DNA of 64,000 bases from Symbiodinium natans (taxonomy: Eukaryota; Sar; Dinophyceae; Suessiales; Symbiodiniaceae): the NCBI GenBank assembly GCA_905221605.1, contig CAJNDS010002368.1:362501-426500 (forward strand). Direction: 5' to 3'. Below are positions 1 to 9,792 of the stretch, piece by piece. Every line of letters starts with the position of its first letter. The stretch's first letter is position 1. The position numbers were made by a program, and so were the translations under genes. The notes beneath the pieces were generated by a model, which did not search any database, had not been told where the DNA came from, and saw only the letters and a list, made by a program, of their open reading frames with translations.

Positions 1-47
1 GAAAGTAGCCTCTGCAGCTTTGGTTTCCACTGACATGACATGTGAAA

Positions 48-131
48 ATGCCTAAACCCAAGCACCGCGAGTTGTATGAGCCCTCAACTCACACGATAAG
101 TCCTGACATGCCAAGTGGCAGTGGCAATGCA
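48..131 (+). CDS. Putative first coding exon
   Basis: An ATG at 48 opens a short frame that starts MPKPKHRELYEPST, with an in-frame TGA at 36-38. The segment ends near a pyrimidine-rich stretch (132-230) that looks intronic. No exact donor can be assigned. The start is therefore plausible but not proven, and the real 5' end could lie before the window. Confidence 0.35.
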
Positions 132-374
132 GTCGTGACACTGTTCTGTGTCTCTTGCTTTCCCTATCTCTTTCTCTCTTCCTCGCTTTATCTCTTCATG
201 TTTGTCTCTCCCTCCTCTTTTTTATCTTGAATTCATGCGCTTTAGGGTTTATAGGGTTTAGGGTTTATAGGGTTTAGGGTTTATAGGGTTTAGGGTTTAT
301 AGGGTTTAGGGTTTATAGGGTTTAGGGTTTATAAGGTTTGTTCTTCTCTGTCTCTCTCTTGCTATCTCTTTCTC

Positions 375-413
<39 letters not shown>

Positions 414-1398
414 ATCTCTCCTTCTTTTTCTTTCTCCTTATTTCTCCTTCTTGCTCTGCTGACTTTCTACGCAAACCCACTCTCATATTTACTTTCTCTT
501 TCTCTCTCTCTCTCACTCTCTCCCTTCTTTTCTCACTCTTTCCTCAATGTTGGGTATCCAACTGGCTGCCGCCGGCGCTTGCCCAAGCCCCCATCCTTTG
601 TGTGCAACGTGATTCAGCAATCACCGTGCACTTGTGGCCATGACCAGCCCTGCTTTCACTCCGAAGGCGTGTGTGCATGCCGGAAGTGCATGTTTGCATG
701 TGGCTTCGACATCATTTTTATGTAGCCTGCTTATTATTGTAATCTCTTTGCTGTCCAGGCACGCCCATCTTTCAAGCAAAAGGTGGACGCGTACTTTGCC
801 CAGTGGCCAGGAGCATCTGGACGGCATACCTTGGTTAGGATGGTGCACGGCACGCAATGTTTATGCAACACGCACGCAATTTGCCATGAAACAGAGGCAC
901 TGAAGAGAGCCACTTGACGAGATGTTGGTATTTTAGGATTCACATGCCTTCCTGCAAACATGCATATTCTATTTTCTTCAGGTGGCACAGCTTGCATGCA
1001 CTCACTTGCAGGGCAACTCAGAGGTGAGTACGGCCACTACCACTGTTTCGGATGGACTGGATATAGCCTCGTTCCTTATCTGAAATGTGTGTGTGTGTGT
1101 GTGCCAGCATGTGCCTCTGTCCCCCTCTCTCGCTTTTCCTCTCTCTCTCCCTTTCTCTCCCTCTCTCCCTTTCCCTGCCCCCCCCCCCCCCCCCCCCAAA
1201 ACCCCCCCCCCCTTCCCCCTCTCCTTTCTCTCCCTCTCTCCCTTTCCTTGCCCCCCCCCCCCCCCCAAACCTCCCCTCATCTTTCTATCTCTCTCTTTCT
1301 ATCTTTCTCTCTGTCTCTCTGTTTCTCTTTCTCTCTTTATGTCTTTATCTGTTTCTCCCTTTTTTATCTCTTTTTATCTGTTTATCTCTTTCTCTCTT

Positions 1399-1459
<61 letters not shown>

Positions 1460-3383
1460 GTTTCTCTTCTTTCTTTTTTTTTGCATCACTGCGGCAGCAT
1501 GGTAGACGTCCCAGGGTCTCAACACCTTCACCCTTCAGCCGGACCTTCACGACTGATTCGCTTGCTATGGTGCCCACTGCAGGTATGGTAACCCCAGCCC
1601 GAGGTTGCAAGCCGGAAGTTCGCAGCCCGCCCACCCACGTACCAAAAAAACCTGAACCCTGCTGTGGTGTGCCTTGTGATGCTTTGGTGAAGCACGCGGC
1701 TGCTTCTGCGAAGGAGGGCGTTTTGCTTGCTACACAGAAAGTAAAGGACTTTCTGCAGCAGAAGAAGATGGTGCTTGCAAAAGCAGCAGCGTGTGGCAGC
1801 AGCAATGGTCCGGTGCACTCCTTTGCTTGCGGTGCAATGGTGCCCTGCCCAAAAGCTGGCTGGCTTGTGCCACCCCCGGCTCCCAGGACCAAAACGGAGC
1901 CTGCTGCAAGTTTGGCAGGGAATGCCACACCAGCACCCGTGCCTGTCCCCCCTGCGGTTTCCACTGTGGTGGCAGCCGCTGAGTGTGGGGCAATGTCCCT
2001 GGCCCTGAAGCGTGAAGGTTCAGCCATGGCCTGCAAGACGGCCCCTGCAAAGTCCCCGCCCAAATGCCCCAGTGAGGCCACGCTGGCCATGCCCCTGCAG
2101 GCTTCCCAGCCGAGTAAGAAAGCCAAAATGGCCCCACCGCCTCCTGCCAAAGCTCCTGCTAAAGCTCTGCAAGCACCAGATGGGCCAGTGGTGAAATCGC
2201 CCCCCGCCACGAATGAGGGTGATGATGAGCACCAGCAGATTTTGGACAGCGTGGGTCGCCTCTATGTTGTGGACAATGAGGCAGGTTTGGGCAAAAGAGG
2301 AAGCTTCCTGCATGATAAGTCATGCAATACGTATGTACACACATCATGTTAATGTTGGACTCGGTTTAGTACGTAGGGGTCCCCCCCCCCCCCTCCCCCA
2401 AACAATTTTGGCGTTTTCGGGGATCCTGTATAGTGTGGGCTGGGGTTGTCGTCGTCGTCGTAGTACCAGTAGTACCAGCTTCCTTTTTGGCCTCTCTAAG
2501 TCTAAACCAGATCAGCATTTTGTGCCCTTACCAGCGACCCCGGCCCGGCAAACATCGCATAAGTGAGGACCACCCTAAACAATGCCGGGTCCCCTATAAG
2601 GTTTCGGAAACATCGCATAATAGTGCCCCCTCTCACTAAACCGGGTGCAACATTATGGCAGGCCGCAATCGTTCCGGAAACGTACTTGGAGCGGCAGAAG
2701 CTCTTTGCCACCTTTAAGAGGCCGTTCTGTTGTGCTTTTGCGTCGGCACGCAGGTGTGTATGTAATCGTGTGCTTTACATTCTGGGTCTGCATGGATGTC
2801 TGCCTGCACAGGCAACTGAAGAGCAAAGTCACCCCGGTGCCGCAAGAGATCCGGACAATGTGGCAACGTGCTGTCTCGGCGAACTGTAAAGCCGCCAAAA
2901 CGGCGTTGTTCCAGAAGTGGCTTACAGCTGGAAAGGACTACGCGCAGCTGCTTGTATGCAAGTGTGTGCCTTTTTTTGGTCAAGTGTATTGCAAAATCTG
3001 CCCACAGTCCTATATGTGATTGTAAGAAACCCAGGCTGCACATCCGACTCGTCCGAAGCCGTGAAGATGTGGGAGAAGGCAAAAAGCGGATGGGCGCCCC
3101 GTATGCAAACAGACCGTTTGTGTTATATGTGTCCTACTGTTCGATATCCTACTGTTCCCCACGCTGTGTACATCTCAGGATGGTTGACGAAGGCACAGCT
3201 GCTGAAGCTTCACGGGGGCAACGAAGATCTGGTGGAGAGCATCATCGCTCACAAGATTGCAGCGGGCCACTTCCGGCCCCACCCTGACGCACCGGAGGAT
3301 CCAAGTGCCACGCTGTACTACGCAGCGAGATTGAAGCTGATTGTGTCGCTGTCACGTCTCTCCTCTCTCTCTCTCCTCCCTCG

Positions 3384-3453
<70 letters not shown>

Positions 3454-6400
3454 CTCGCTCTCTTTCTCTGTAGAATGTGCCCATGATCACCCAAGGTTTT
3501 GGTTGATCTTTCGCATGCTGACAAGCACATCACGAAGGAAAGATTGGAGGTGGAGCAGGACTATGAGATCCAGGCTGGCGGCGAGGCCTATTAATGCAAG
3601 CGAGTGCCCTTTCCTTGCGTAGCCAAGAGACCATAGCCATAGCCCAGTGATGTTCCTGAGCAGGATGCGGCCAGCTTGCTTGGAAGTACGAACATGAGCA
3701 ACCTGACCACCAACGCTGCCTTCACACCGGTGGTTGTGGCTGCTGGTGGGGGCTCGGGTTCTTCTGGTTGCCTGGGAATGGCTCCTGGGGGCAGTTCCGA
3801 GGCTGCTGTGCCTAAAGGCATGGGGAAGGGAAAGAGCAAGAAGGGTGCTCCCAACCTGGAGTTTCCGAAGCTAGCAAAGGTGACAAAGGCCAAGAAAGTG
3901 CACCTAATCTCAATTCAAGGGTTTGTTTTGCGAACCATCCAGAACCCCCAATCGTGTGCAACCCAAATGGCCCTTGCTAAGGGAGAAGGTTCCGGAAGAT
4001 GCCAAAGAGGCAGTGCAGTGGATGATGCCAAGGGTGGTTAAAGCGATGGGAGAGGCGAAGCTAATTGGTGTGAGGCTGCAGAAATTGAAGCATCAGGAGA
4101 AGCTGTGCTACTTGTCAAGTCAATACAGTTGCGAAACATTTACACGACAGATGTATATTTTGTGTGCGTGTTGGCTAGCTTAGGCAAGTCGGTGTTGGGC
4201 CACGTTGATGAGCTCAACTTGAGCTTTCACAACCTGCAGAGCCTGGATCACTCCCTGGAAGCCGGAGAGGACCCTTCAATGAACACTTCTTGAATACCCT
4301 CAAAAGATTCAATCCCTAGCAAAGCAAATCTGAAATGAGCATGCTTAACAGGAGATCTCAGACGCCCAGTGCACTGCGGCTGTGAATTTGGCTGAGCAGC
4401 GCCTCGAGCTCTTCCTAGAAGACAAGAAAGAGGGCAACCGAGTTGCCCCCAAGCCGAAGCCAAAGAAGAAGGCGGGCTCTGTAGCCTTGGATTGTTTTGC
4501 ATAATCCCTTCCCCCTAATATAAAAGCCCCCCCGCAGTATAAAGACCCCCCAAAACCCCCAAAATTGTTTTAGTAATAGGGGGGGTTCTTACCGTTTGTC
4601 CGAACAAAACAACCAGTCGTTCTAGCTTGCTGGCTCAGCCATAGAGCAGGTTTCAAGCTTTAGGCCTAAATGAGTTTGAGGCTTCCCCGCCCCCTAATTC
4701 TGTAGAGATATTAAAAGGGACGACTGCCGGACCGGGTTGTGGGGCCAGAGGGATTTTTATATCAGGGGGGTATTAATATTAGGGGGAATGGATTACACTG
4801 TTGCCAGATCAACTATCTAGGAGGGCTAAGGCAGCTCATGTGCAATTCTTGAGTTAACGTACACTTGGAGGTTCATGGGTAGTTATATATAAGTAACTAT
4901 ATAGGCTATACACCTATGGAGTTATCCTACTTACACAACCCTGTATACTTATATAACTACACACGAACCTCCAAGTATACGTGAAGAACACGCAATGCTC
5001 ATTGGGTGGAGCTGCTGTGGGGATACATACAAGCAGGCTGTTTTGCAACAGCAATGGGCAATAGATAGAGAACTGTACAGGGTTATTGCGTTCTGGGTTT
5101 TGGATTTTTTGGGGGAAGGTCTATGGAGGGTTGCGGGTTGATATAGGTGTTGAGTCGAGGCCCTAGCTGAAGCCACGAAGTCACTTAACCCAAAAGCTAT
5201 ACAGCCTTAGGATGACACGCAAAAATCGAGAAGGCATAAAAGCTACAGCCTTAGGATGACACACAAAAATCGAGAAGGCCCAAAAAAGCTACAGCCTTAG
5301 GATGACACACAAAAATCGAGAAGGCCCAAAAAGCTACAGCCTTAGGATGACACACAAAAATTGAGAAGGCCCAAAAAGCTACAGCCTTAGGATGACACCC
5401 AAAAAGCGACAAGGCTTCGTTAAAACCTCAGGCCCTGTTTGTCGGTGCAAGCCCTGTGTACCCTGTGCAGTGCCGCCATTGTTTGCTAACACCACAACAG
5501 TCCTGTAGGATGACACGCAGAAATTTGGAGGGATTCAAAAAAATAGAGCAATGTACATGCAAAGTATATTGCCTGTAGTCAACTACAAACCCCAAAAAAA
5601 AACCAAAACCCCAACAGCCCTATGTACACTTTATTGGGGCCCTTGCCCTTCAATGCATGCTCTGTGCAGGCTGTTGCTGCAGGAAATGAGGAGGAAGACG
5701 TGGAGGGCGAGCAGCTCGAGGATGGTGAAGACGAGTAGATTTCTGCAGCCTCGCAAATGCGGGGTGAGGATCAGGTGAGGCAGCTTCTTTCTGCGCTACT
5801 GTATGGCTGGGTAGACCCTTAAACCACATAGTCCGTTCTCGCTGTAGCGTAATGCGGCTGCCTTGACTGGATGCGTAATTACGGGGATTGCACGGTCACG
5901 GGCCCACAAAAACCTGTGATTGTGCGAAAGGGGTTCATGGCTGATCTGAGCACTCGATGAAGTGGGCTGGAGGAAAATGTTGCCTGCTGCATGCATGCAT
6001 GCATGGGAACACAAAACTATACAGAACTGGGACTATGTGTACTCTTGCGAGGACTTCTCATTGCAAAAGTCAAAGCCAAGAGACCCCATGAGCCAGTTCC
6101 GGAGCCGCCCCAGAAGCGGCCTCGAGGAGAGGCGCTCTGCAGTGGGATGATTTAGGGTGGGGTTGGGTAAGGCTTTATGTTCTCCATAAATAAACCCAAC
6201 CAAAACCATCTCAAGCCCACGTCCTCCCAACCCCTGATGTGAACCTTTCCTTTGCTTGCGGAGGTGGTTGTGGAGCAATGGATTCGGGGAAACGATGATG
6301 ATTTGGAGGATCCAACCGCCCAGACGCGTCACAATGCCGAGTCTTGCCCATGTTGCAGTTGCTTTTACCCTACCGTGTCTGCACACTGTGAACCCTTGAC

Positions 6401-8467
6401 CCTGGTGTGCGTTCACACGAGGAAGTGGATGACTTGGCTGAGCTGCTGATCTCCAACTATGCATCTGGATCAAGCAGTGCTGCGAATGTTGCTGGGCTAT
6501 GTGTACATAGGGCACGTAGTTAAAGTTAATAGTTCTTCCCTGAACAAACCGTTCCCTGCTGTAAGGTTCAGCAAGTGGCTGAGAAAGCAATGAAATGGTG
6601 CATCTCTACTGGGGGGCAAGTGCCCAAAGATGACATGGTGAGAAAACTTTCACAACTGGCTGCAGGCGGCAAGCATCCACAAAATGCGGAAAGAGATCTC
6701 CAAAATGCTCTGACTAAATTTGGCTTGAAGCTGCCGGTCAAGATTGAACATGTTCCTGTCAGGCTGTACAACCCGACTACGGAGTCTATCTACGAGTCAA
6801 AGATGCCAATTATTTGCCCAGTGTCGTTGGCTTCCGCCATTTGGCGGGAAGGTCCAGAGTTCTTCAAATCAGTGTTCTTGGGCGAAGAAGGATCCGCCGG
6901 CGCCGAGGCATTTTGGCGGAATGCCAAGGCGAACTCTTCATGGTTTAAAGATGCATCAATACCTGAAGAATCATACCCTGGTCTACTGCCTATATTTCTG
7001 TATGGTGATGACGTTGACGCTTATCGAAACTCGGATCATGGAGCAGTGTCTGCTATTGGTTGGGGCTGTGACTTCAGCTACATGAGGCCAGCCCTGCTAC
7101 AGAACTTTTTGCTCTGCTGCTACTCTGAATACACTGCGTGCGAGTTTACCCACGATGACATCCTCACCTATGTTGTTGGCAAATTTCAGCAAATGAGCGA
7201 TTGGAGGCTGAACCATCCTTGGCGAGCGGGCGGCTTCAGGTTCTACTTCTGCAGCGTACGTGGTGACCTGAAGTGGCTCAATGTCTCCTGCATGATACCG
7301 CAGCATGTTTTTTGTTTTATTTTTTGCTTTGCTATATGCACAGAGTTTTCGCTTCAATGTCCAGCGTATAGGGTTTCTATTACAGGGGCTTAGGGATTTT
7401 TTCTCGCCAATGTTCTTTCGCGTCATCTCGACAAGGGCAAATTCAAGATCCACCATTACCAACGTGATTCTGACGAATTTTGTTCACTGTGCGCAGCTTG
7501 CAAGAAGCATCCGGATGTGCGACACACTTTCACTGATTTCCGGGAAGATTCTTTTCACAAGGCCAACCGACTGACGAATCAGCAGTACATGGCAAGCAAG
7601 TCCTTGGAGGAGCTGCCAGTGCCAATGGTTCATGGTGGTGTGGCCCTGTCACGGTTTTTGCATGACACCACTCACTCGCAGTTGCTTGGAACTTCAAAAG
7701 TTTTAAATGGCAGCGTCCTTACATACCTGATTGAGTGCGGTCACTTTGGTGCTTTCCCATCGCATGGCTTCTATGAGCACAATTATGCAATGTTGTGCCG
7801 GACGGCTTTTGTGGACTTCAAGATGTGGTTGCGTGCCAACGGTCTGGCTGCAACGCAACCCAGATTCACTGCATCGCGGTTGAACCGCAAGCATCGTGGT
7901 ATGTTTCCTTGTCTGGCGTCGAAAGCCATCAATGGGAAACGAGTTTCTTATTGGCTGGCCGCCAGATGTGTGGAAAGGCTAGAACAACCTGATGTGACAT
8001 TTCTGGATGAGCTGGTGGCCACCTGCATGTGGTCTTACTGCTCGATGCTCCGCTTGTTTGACGAATGCCCAATGGTCCTAAGCCAAGCACAGGCGTCCCT
8101 GCTGCACAGGCATGGGTCATTGCATTTGTTATCTTATGCTCACTTGCGGCTGCTGAGCTCCAGGAGCGTGGGCAAGAGGTATCTTCGAAGCTCTTTTTGC
8201 ATCATCCCTAAACACCACTACTTGCAACATGCTCTTGATGAGGCCTTGGAAAGCTTCATCAACCCTGGTGTGTACAACCTTCTTGCTGCAGAGTCGTTTG
8301 TGGGCACAATCGGACGCATCAGTAGAAAGGTGCATCGCACCACTGTCTCCCTTCGTACTGCTCAGCGGTACATGTGTATGCTGCGGCTTCACCTTGCCCG
8401 CCACAAGAGGCGCTTGCAGCAGTCGAAGGGAGAAATGCAAACACAGACCGTTAATGGGGTTTGGTAG
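48..8467 (+). CDS. Large multi-exon gene, transposase-like C-terminus (gene model by eye)
   Basis: I read one rightward gene from about 15 open segments, each bounded by a plausible AG acceptor and all on the plus strand. Approximate exons: 48-131, 588-702, 759-833, 982-1023, 1583-2283, 2812-2953, 3031-3092, 3180-3325, 3496-3590, 3648-3898, 3989-4110, 4187-4285, 4352-4479, 5670-5735, 6070-6147, 6262-6322, 6422-6479, 6566-7306 and 7394-8467. The first ATG (48) has an in-frame TGA 12 bases upstream; the stop is at 8465-8467. The protein goes from a Cys-rich zinc-binding-like segment, through a long Pro/Ala/Lys-rich linker and charged segments, to a compact globular C-terminal half. It resembles multicopy hypothetical proteins of dinoflagellate genomes, as far as I can judge from memory. 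Exon borders are uncertain because dinoflagellates also use GC and GA donors. It may be a mobile-element gene rather than a host gene. Confidence 0.55.
237..334 (+). repeat. Composite telomere-like array TTTAGGG/TTTATAGGG
   Basis: About six copies of a unit near 16 bases long alternate TTTAGGG with TTTATAGGG. It lies in a probable intron of the first gene, well outside the main telomere-repeat region that begins near 9.17 kb. Confidence 0.9.
335..545 (+). repeat. CT-rich microsatellite
   Basis: Polypyrimidine tract with a pure (CT)n core around 379-411 and degenerate CT/TTTCTC sequence around it. It sits directly upstream of the Cys-rich exon, so it probably serves as, or expanded from, the polypyrimidine tract of an intron. 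Leu/Ser-repeat reading frames across it are artefacts. Confidence 0.85.
588..702 (+). CDS. Cys-rich exon (putative zinc-binding)
   Basis: After a CCCAAG acceptor at 582-587 the frame reads PPSFVCNV, then CTCGHDQPCFH, then CACRKCMFAC. The dense Cys/His spacing (CxC, HxxxCxH, CxCxxC, CxxxC) suggests a zinc-binding module of about 40 residues at the N-terminal side of the protein. No named zinc-finger class is recognised. The donor is not clear; a GT near 700 is one option. Confidence 0.45.
759..833 (+). CDS. Exon, basic/aromatic segment
   Basis: A good CTGTCCAG acceptor ends at 758. The frame reads ARPSFKQKVDAYFAQWPG and continues to a GT donor at 834. The frame also stays open further (to about 900) with more Cys residues, so the 3' border may lie later. 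This looks like the same protein as the Cys-rich exon just upstream. Confidence 0.45.
982..1023 (+). CDS. Small 42-nt exon candidate
   Basis: TTTTCTTCAG at 972-981 is a textbook acceptor and GTGAGT at 1024 is a textbook donor. The 42 bases between are open and keep frame. Coding content is too short to judge. Confidence 0.35.
1082..1490 (+). repeat. GT, poly-C and CT microsatellite tract
   Basis: (GT)n at 1086-1102 is followed by CTCTCC/CCCTTTCC repeats, two poly-C runs (about 1178-1212 and 1252-1266) and a long (CT)n at about 1401-1454. A T-run and CAG follow. The whole stretch lies in an intron upstream of the Pro/Ala/Lys-rich exon. Reading frames across it, on both strands, are low-complexity shadows. 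Confidence 0.9.
1583..2283 (+). CDS. Long Pro/Ala/Lys-rich exon
   Basis: About 700 bases are open in one frame after a CCACTGCAG acceptor. The protein is rich in Pro, Ala, Lys and Cys (for example KPEPCCGVPCDALVKHAAA, then KVKDFLQQKKM), with runs such as PSKKAKMAPPPPAKAPAKA, and ends in an acidic segment DEHQQILDSVGRLYVVD. This is typical of a disordered, possibly nucleic-acid-binding linker. A GT donor follows GAGGCAG at 2284. The frame is also open upstream to about 1497, so the acceptor could be the CGGCAG near 1498. Confidence 0.6.
2812..2953 (+). CDS. Exon, conserved-looking helical segment
   Basis: Bounded by a TGCACAG acceptor and a GTATGCAAG donor. It reads QLKSKVTPVPQEIRTMW and continues with FQKWLTAGKDYAQLL. 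The sequence is amphipathic and not low-complexity, and so has good coding character. It belongs with the next two exons, which together look like one folded domain. Confidence 0.55.
3031..3325 (+). CDS. Two exons around a short intron (about 3093-3179)
   Basis: The first piece reads SSEAVKMWEKAKSGW. The second, after CATCTCAG at 3179, reads GWLTKAQLLKLHGGNEDLVE, then AHKIAAGHFRPHPDAPEDP. The bases GGATGG occur at both the probable donor and the acceptor, so the exact junction is ambiguous; removing one copy with the intervening sequence joins the frame as SGWLTKAQ. The donor could be GTATGCAAA at 3102 or a non-canonical GA site. Confidence 0.55.
3358..3472 (+). repeat. CT microsatellite in intron
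   Basis: Near-pure (CT)n with occasional CCTC/GCTC interruptions. It lies between the exon ending near 3325 and the exon beginning at 3496, with TTTCTCTGTAG at its end. Frames coding Ser/Leu or Arg/Glu repeats across it are artefacts. Confidence 0.9.
3496..3898 (+). CDS. Two exons: charged segment and Gly/Ser/Lys-rich segment
   Basis: Exon 3496-3590 reads VLVDLSHADKHITKERLEVE, then QDYEIQAGGEAY. A short intron ends at CATAGCCCAG (3647). Exon 3648-3898 reads DVPEQDAASLLG and continues through a Gly/Ser-rich stretch (VVVAAGGGSGSSG) to a basic end (GKGKSKKGAP, then KLAKVTKAKK). The reading frame is interrupted between them only by the inferred intron. Confidence 0.5.
3989..4479 (+). CDS. Three short exons, helical and basic
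   Basis: Approximate exons: 3989-4110 (VPEDAKEAVQWMMPRVVKAM), 4187-4285 (LGHVDELNLSFHNLQSLDHS) and 4352-4479 (EISDAQCTAAVNLAEQRLEL, then KPKPKKKAGS). AG acceptors precede each one. The 5' parts look alpha-helical and the last ends in a lysine-rich patch. They alternate with introns of roughly 65-75 bases. Donor sites are poorly defined. Confidence 0.5.
4503..4795. mobile_element. Foldback element, family FB4 (intronic copy)
   Basis: The left end AATCCCTTCCCCCTAATAT is matched in inverted orientation by ATATTAGGGGGAATGGATT at the right end. The interior is rich in poly-C or poly-G runs. A related, shorter element with the same ends is at 34,653-34,792. No coding capacity is seen. It sits in the long intron between the exons ending near 4479 and starting at 5670. 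Confidence 0.6.
4860..4980. mobile_element. Foldback element FB1, intronic copy
   Basis: ACTTGGAGGTTCATGGGTAG at the left is the approximate inverse of the right end (TAACTACACACGAACCTCCAAGT). Size is about 120 bp with an AT-rich loop. It belongs to the family found at least sixteen more times in the window. No protein is encoded. Confidence 0.75.
5193..5411 (+). repeat. 44-bp minisatellite, five copies
   Basis: Unit of about 44 bases starting AGCTACAGCCTTAGGATGAC and ending in an AAAATCGAGAAGGCCCAAAA-like part. Copies differ at a few bases (one has ACACGC, one ends AAGCGACAAGG). A partial relic (TAGGATGACACGCAGAAAT) lies at 5505-5525. It lies in the long intron before the exon at 5670; the unit length is not a multiple of three. 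Confidence 0.9.
5670..6479 (+). CDS. Four short acidic/basic exons
   Basis: Approximate exons: 5670-5735 (acidic: AVAAGNEEEDVEGEQLEDGE), 6070-6147 (VKAKRPHEPVPEPPQKRPRG, resembling a basic localisation signal), 6262-6322 (EVVVEQWIRGNDDDLEDPTA) and 6422-6479 (EVDDLAELLISNYASGSS). Each follows an AG acceptor (TGTGCAG, TTGCAAAAG, TGCGGAG, CACACGAG). Such short exons separated by introns of about 85-330 bases fit the rest of the gene. Individual borders are approximate. Confidence 0.45.
6566..8467 (+). CDS. C-terminal half, transposase-like protein (intron 7307-7393)
   Basis: The exon at 6566-7306 begins VQQVAEKAMKWC after GCTGTAAG. A GT...AG intron of 87 bases (7307-7393, phase 0) leads to an exon open to TAG at 8465. 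Motifs: IFLYGDDVDAY (about 6990-7022); a Cys cluster FCSLCAACKKH (about 7478-7510); CIIPKHHYLQHALDE (about 8200-8245); ESFVGTIGRISRKVHRTT (about 8290-8343); and a basic tail LHLARHKRRLQQSK. The YGD motif, the PKxHYLxH segment and the E-F-x-G-x-I-x-R-x-S block remind me of KDZ/Plavaka-type DDE transposases. The triad is not established. It could equally be a dinoflagellate-specific multicopy family. No frame break is visible, so this part may be functional. Confidence 0.6.
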
Positions 8468-9165
8468 CCGAAACTTCTATTTGCTTAGAACTCCCCTTTG
8501 GGTTCCGATTGAAGCGAAAACCACAGCCTTTTGTATTGCAAGCAGTGTAATTCCTATGAGCACCGCTCAGAGCACCAAGCCCCCCGCTTTCTATACCAAA
8601 CCTTGCCCGCAAAAACAGCACTGGCCAGACCGTACATAAACATGTCAGAAACCCTCAGCAAAGTCTCCCGAAAGCCTATAGAAGATATCAATGTGATCTC
8701 CATAAACGTTTACTGTACTCAAGCACAAGCACGTTTGGACAATTCTTTTATGGAACCCCTGTAAAGTTCATAGATTCGGGATGCTGCTTGACCTGAACAA
8801 GTTCACCCCAAACACAACTAAGCAACACTGTGATGCAAACGGATCCCTGCAGATCCGGCTACTCCCGACCCAACCGACATCATCTCGAAGAGACGATGCA
8901 TGGACTTGGCATGTTGAGGCAATCTGAAGAGGAGATGAAGGAAGAAGGAAGGAGTGTGTTGATGATTCGCGGCAGGCGTTGCGCAATCGCGGAGCCCATT
9001 CGCGTTGGGTCATGCTTTGGGGGCTTTGGGTCTTTAAAGGTCCTTCATGACGAAGGCCCGTTTCATACTATCGGACCCTGATGCTTTTTAGGGGTTTGGT
9101 GGTCCTTCGCCGCATGACGTTGTGTGCTTGCAAGCGTGCCCGAAGGCCCGCCCCCCCCCAGAGCC
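8468..9165. other. 3' flank of the gene, no feature recognised
   Basis: About 700 bases of mixed-composition sequence. Open frames exist on both strands (for example 8830-9078 plus) but none shows family resemblance or splice context. No polyadenylation signal can be assigned with confidence. Confidence 0.4.
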
Positions 9166-9259
9166 TTAGGGTAAACCCTAAACCCCAAACCCTAGACCCT
9201 AAACCGTACCCCTACAGCCCTACAAACCGAAGTGGGGTTGTATGCTGTTATTACGGGTG

Positions 9260-9305
9260 CTTGTAACCCTACTTCTAATAGACCTACCCATGAGCCTCCA
9301 AGTAG
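9260..9305. mobile_element. FB1 right-end fragment
   Basis: TAACCCTACTTCTAATAGACCTACCCATGAGCCTCCAAGTA matches the right arm of FB1; the left arm is not recognisable. Telomere-like CCCTAAA sequence lies just upstream. Confidence 0.55.
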
Positions 9306-9718
9306 TGAAGCTCACGCCAAAGCAACTGTGCGCATAGCTGCCGGGTGGGAATGTAACTTACATTCCTTAAAGGGTTGGAGTTGAGGGCCGTAGGGCCTTT
9401 GATGCGCGACTCCAGGTACCTGCAGTTTTGCGGGTGATACCTTCAGGGGTTGCCTCACAGAAAAAATGACATGAGTCAGGCAGAGCAGGGCTTAGGGTCC
9501 AGGGTTTTTGGGTTTTAGGGTTCCCGAAGCTCGAAACCCCTAAACCTCCAAACCCCTAAACCCTAAACCCCGAACAGCCCGAAACCCCAAACCCCAAACC
9601 CCTAAACCCTAAACCCCAAACCCCGAACCCTAAACCCTAAATCCAAAACCCCTAAACCCCGAACCCTAAACCCCAAACCCCAAACCCTAAACCCCAAACC
9701 CTAAGCCCCAAACCCCCG

Positions 9719-9792
9719 CCTGGTACATCTGCGCCAGGGTCTGCCGGTGCCGGGCCGAGGTGTCGGCACCGATGAACTTCGACATGGAGCCT
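9719..9792 (-). pseudogene. Exon-like fragment between telomeric arrays
   Basis: On the minus strand an uninterrupted frame reads GSMSKFIGADTSARHRQTLA and continues with QMY. Base composition is GC-rich and unlike the telomere-like DNA on both sides. It has no start, stop or splice signals. It looks like a captured piece of a coding exon; the parent gene is not recognised. Confidence 0.4.

Noticed and set aside
1002-1505. Leu/Ser-, Arg/Glu- and Pro-rich open frames over CT tracts on both strands
   Set aside because: They are translations of microsatellites and poly-C runs; only the segment from about 1,583 on has real coding character.
8830-9081. Open frame downstream of the large gene
   Set aside because: Both strands are open here and neither shows a recognisable family or splice sites; coding direction cannot be decided.
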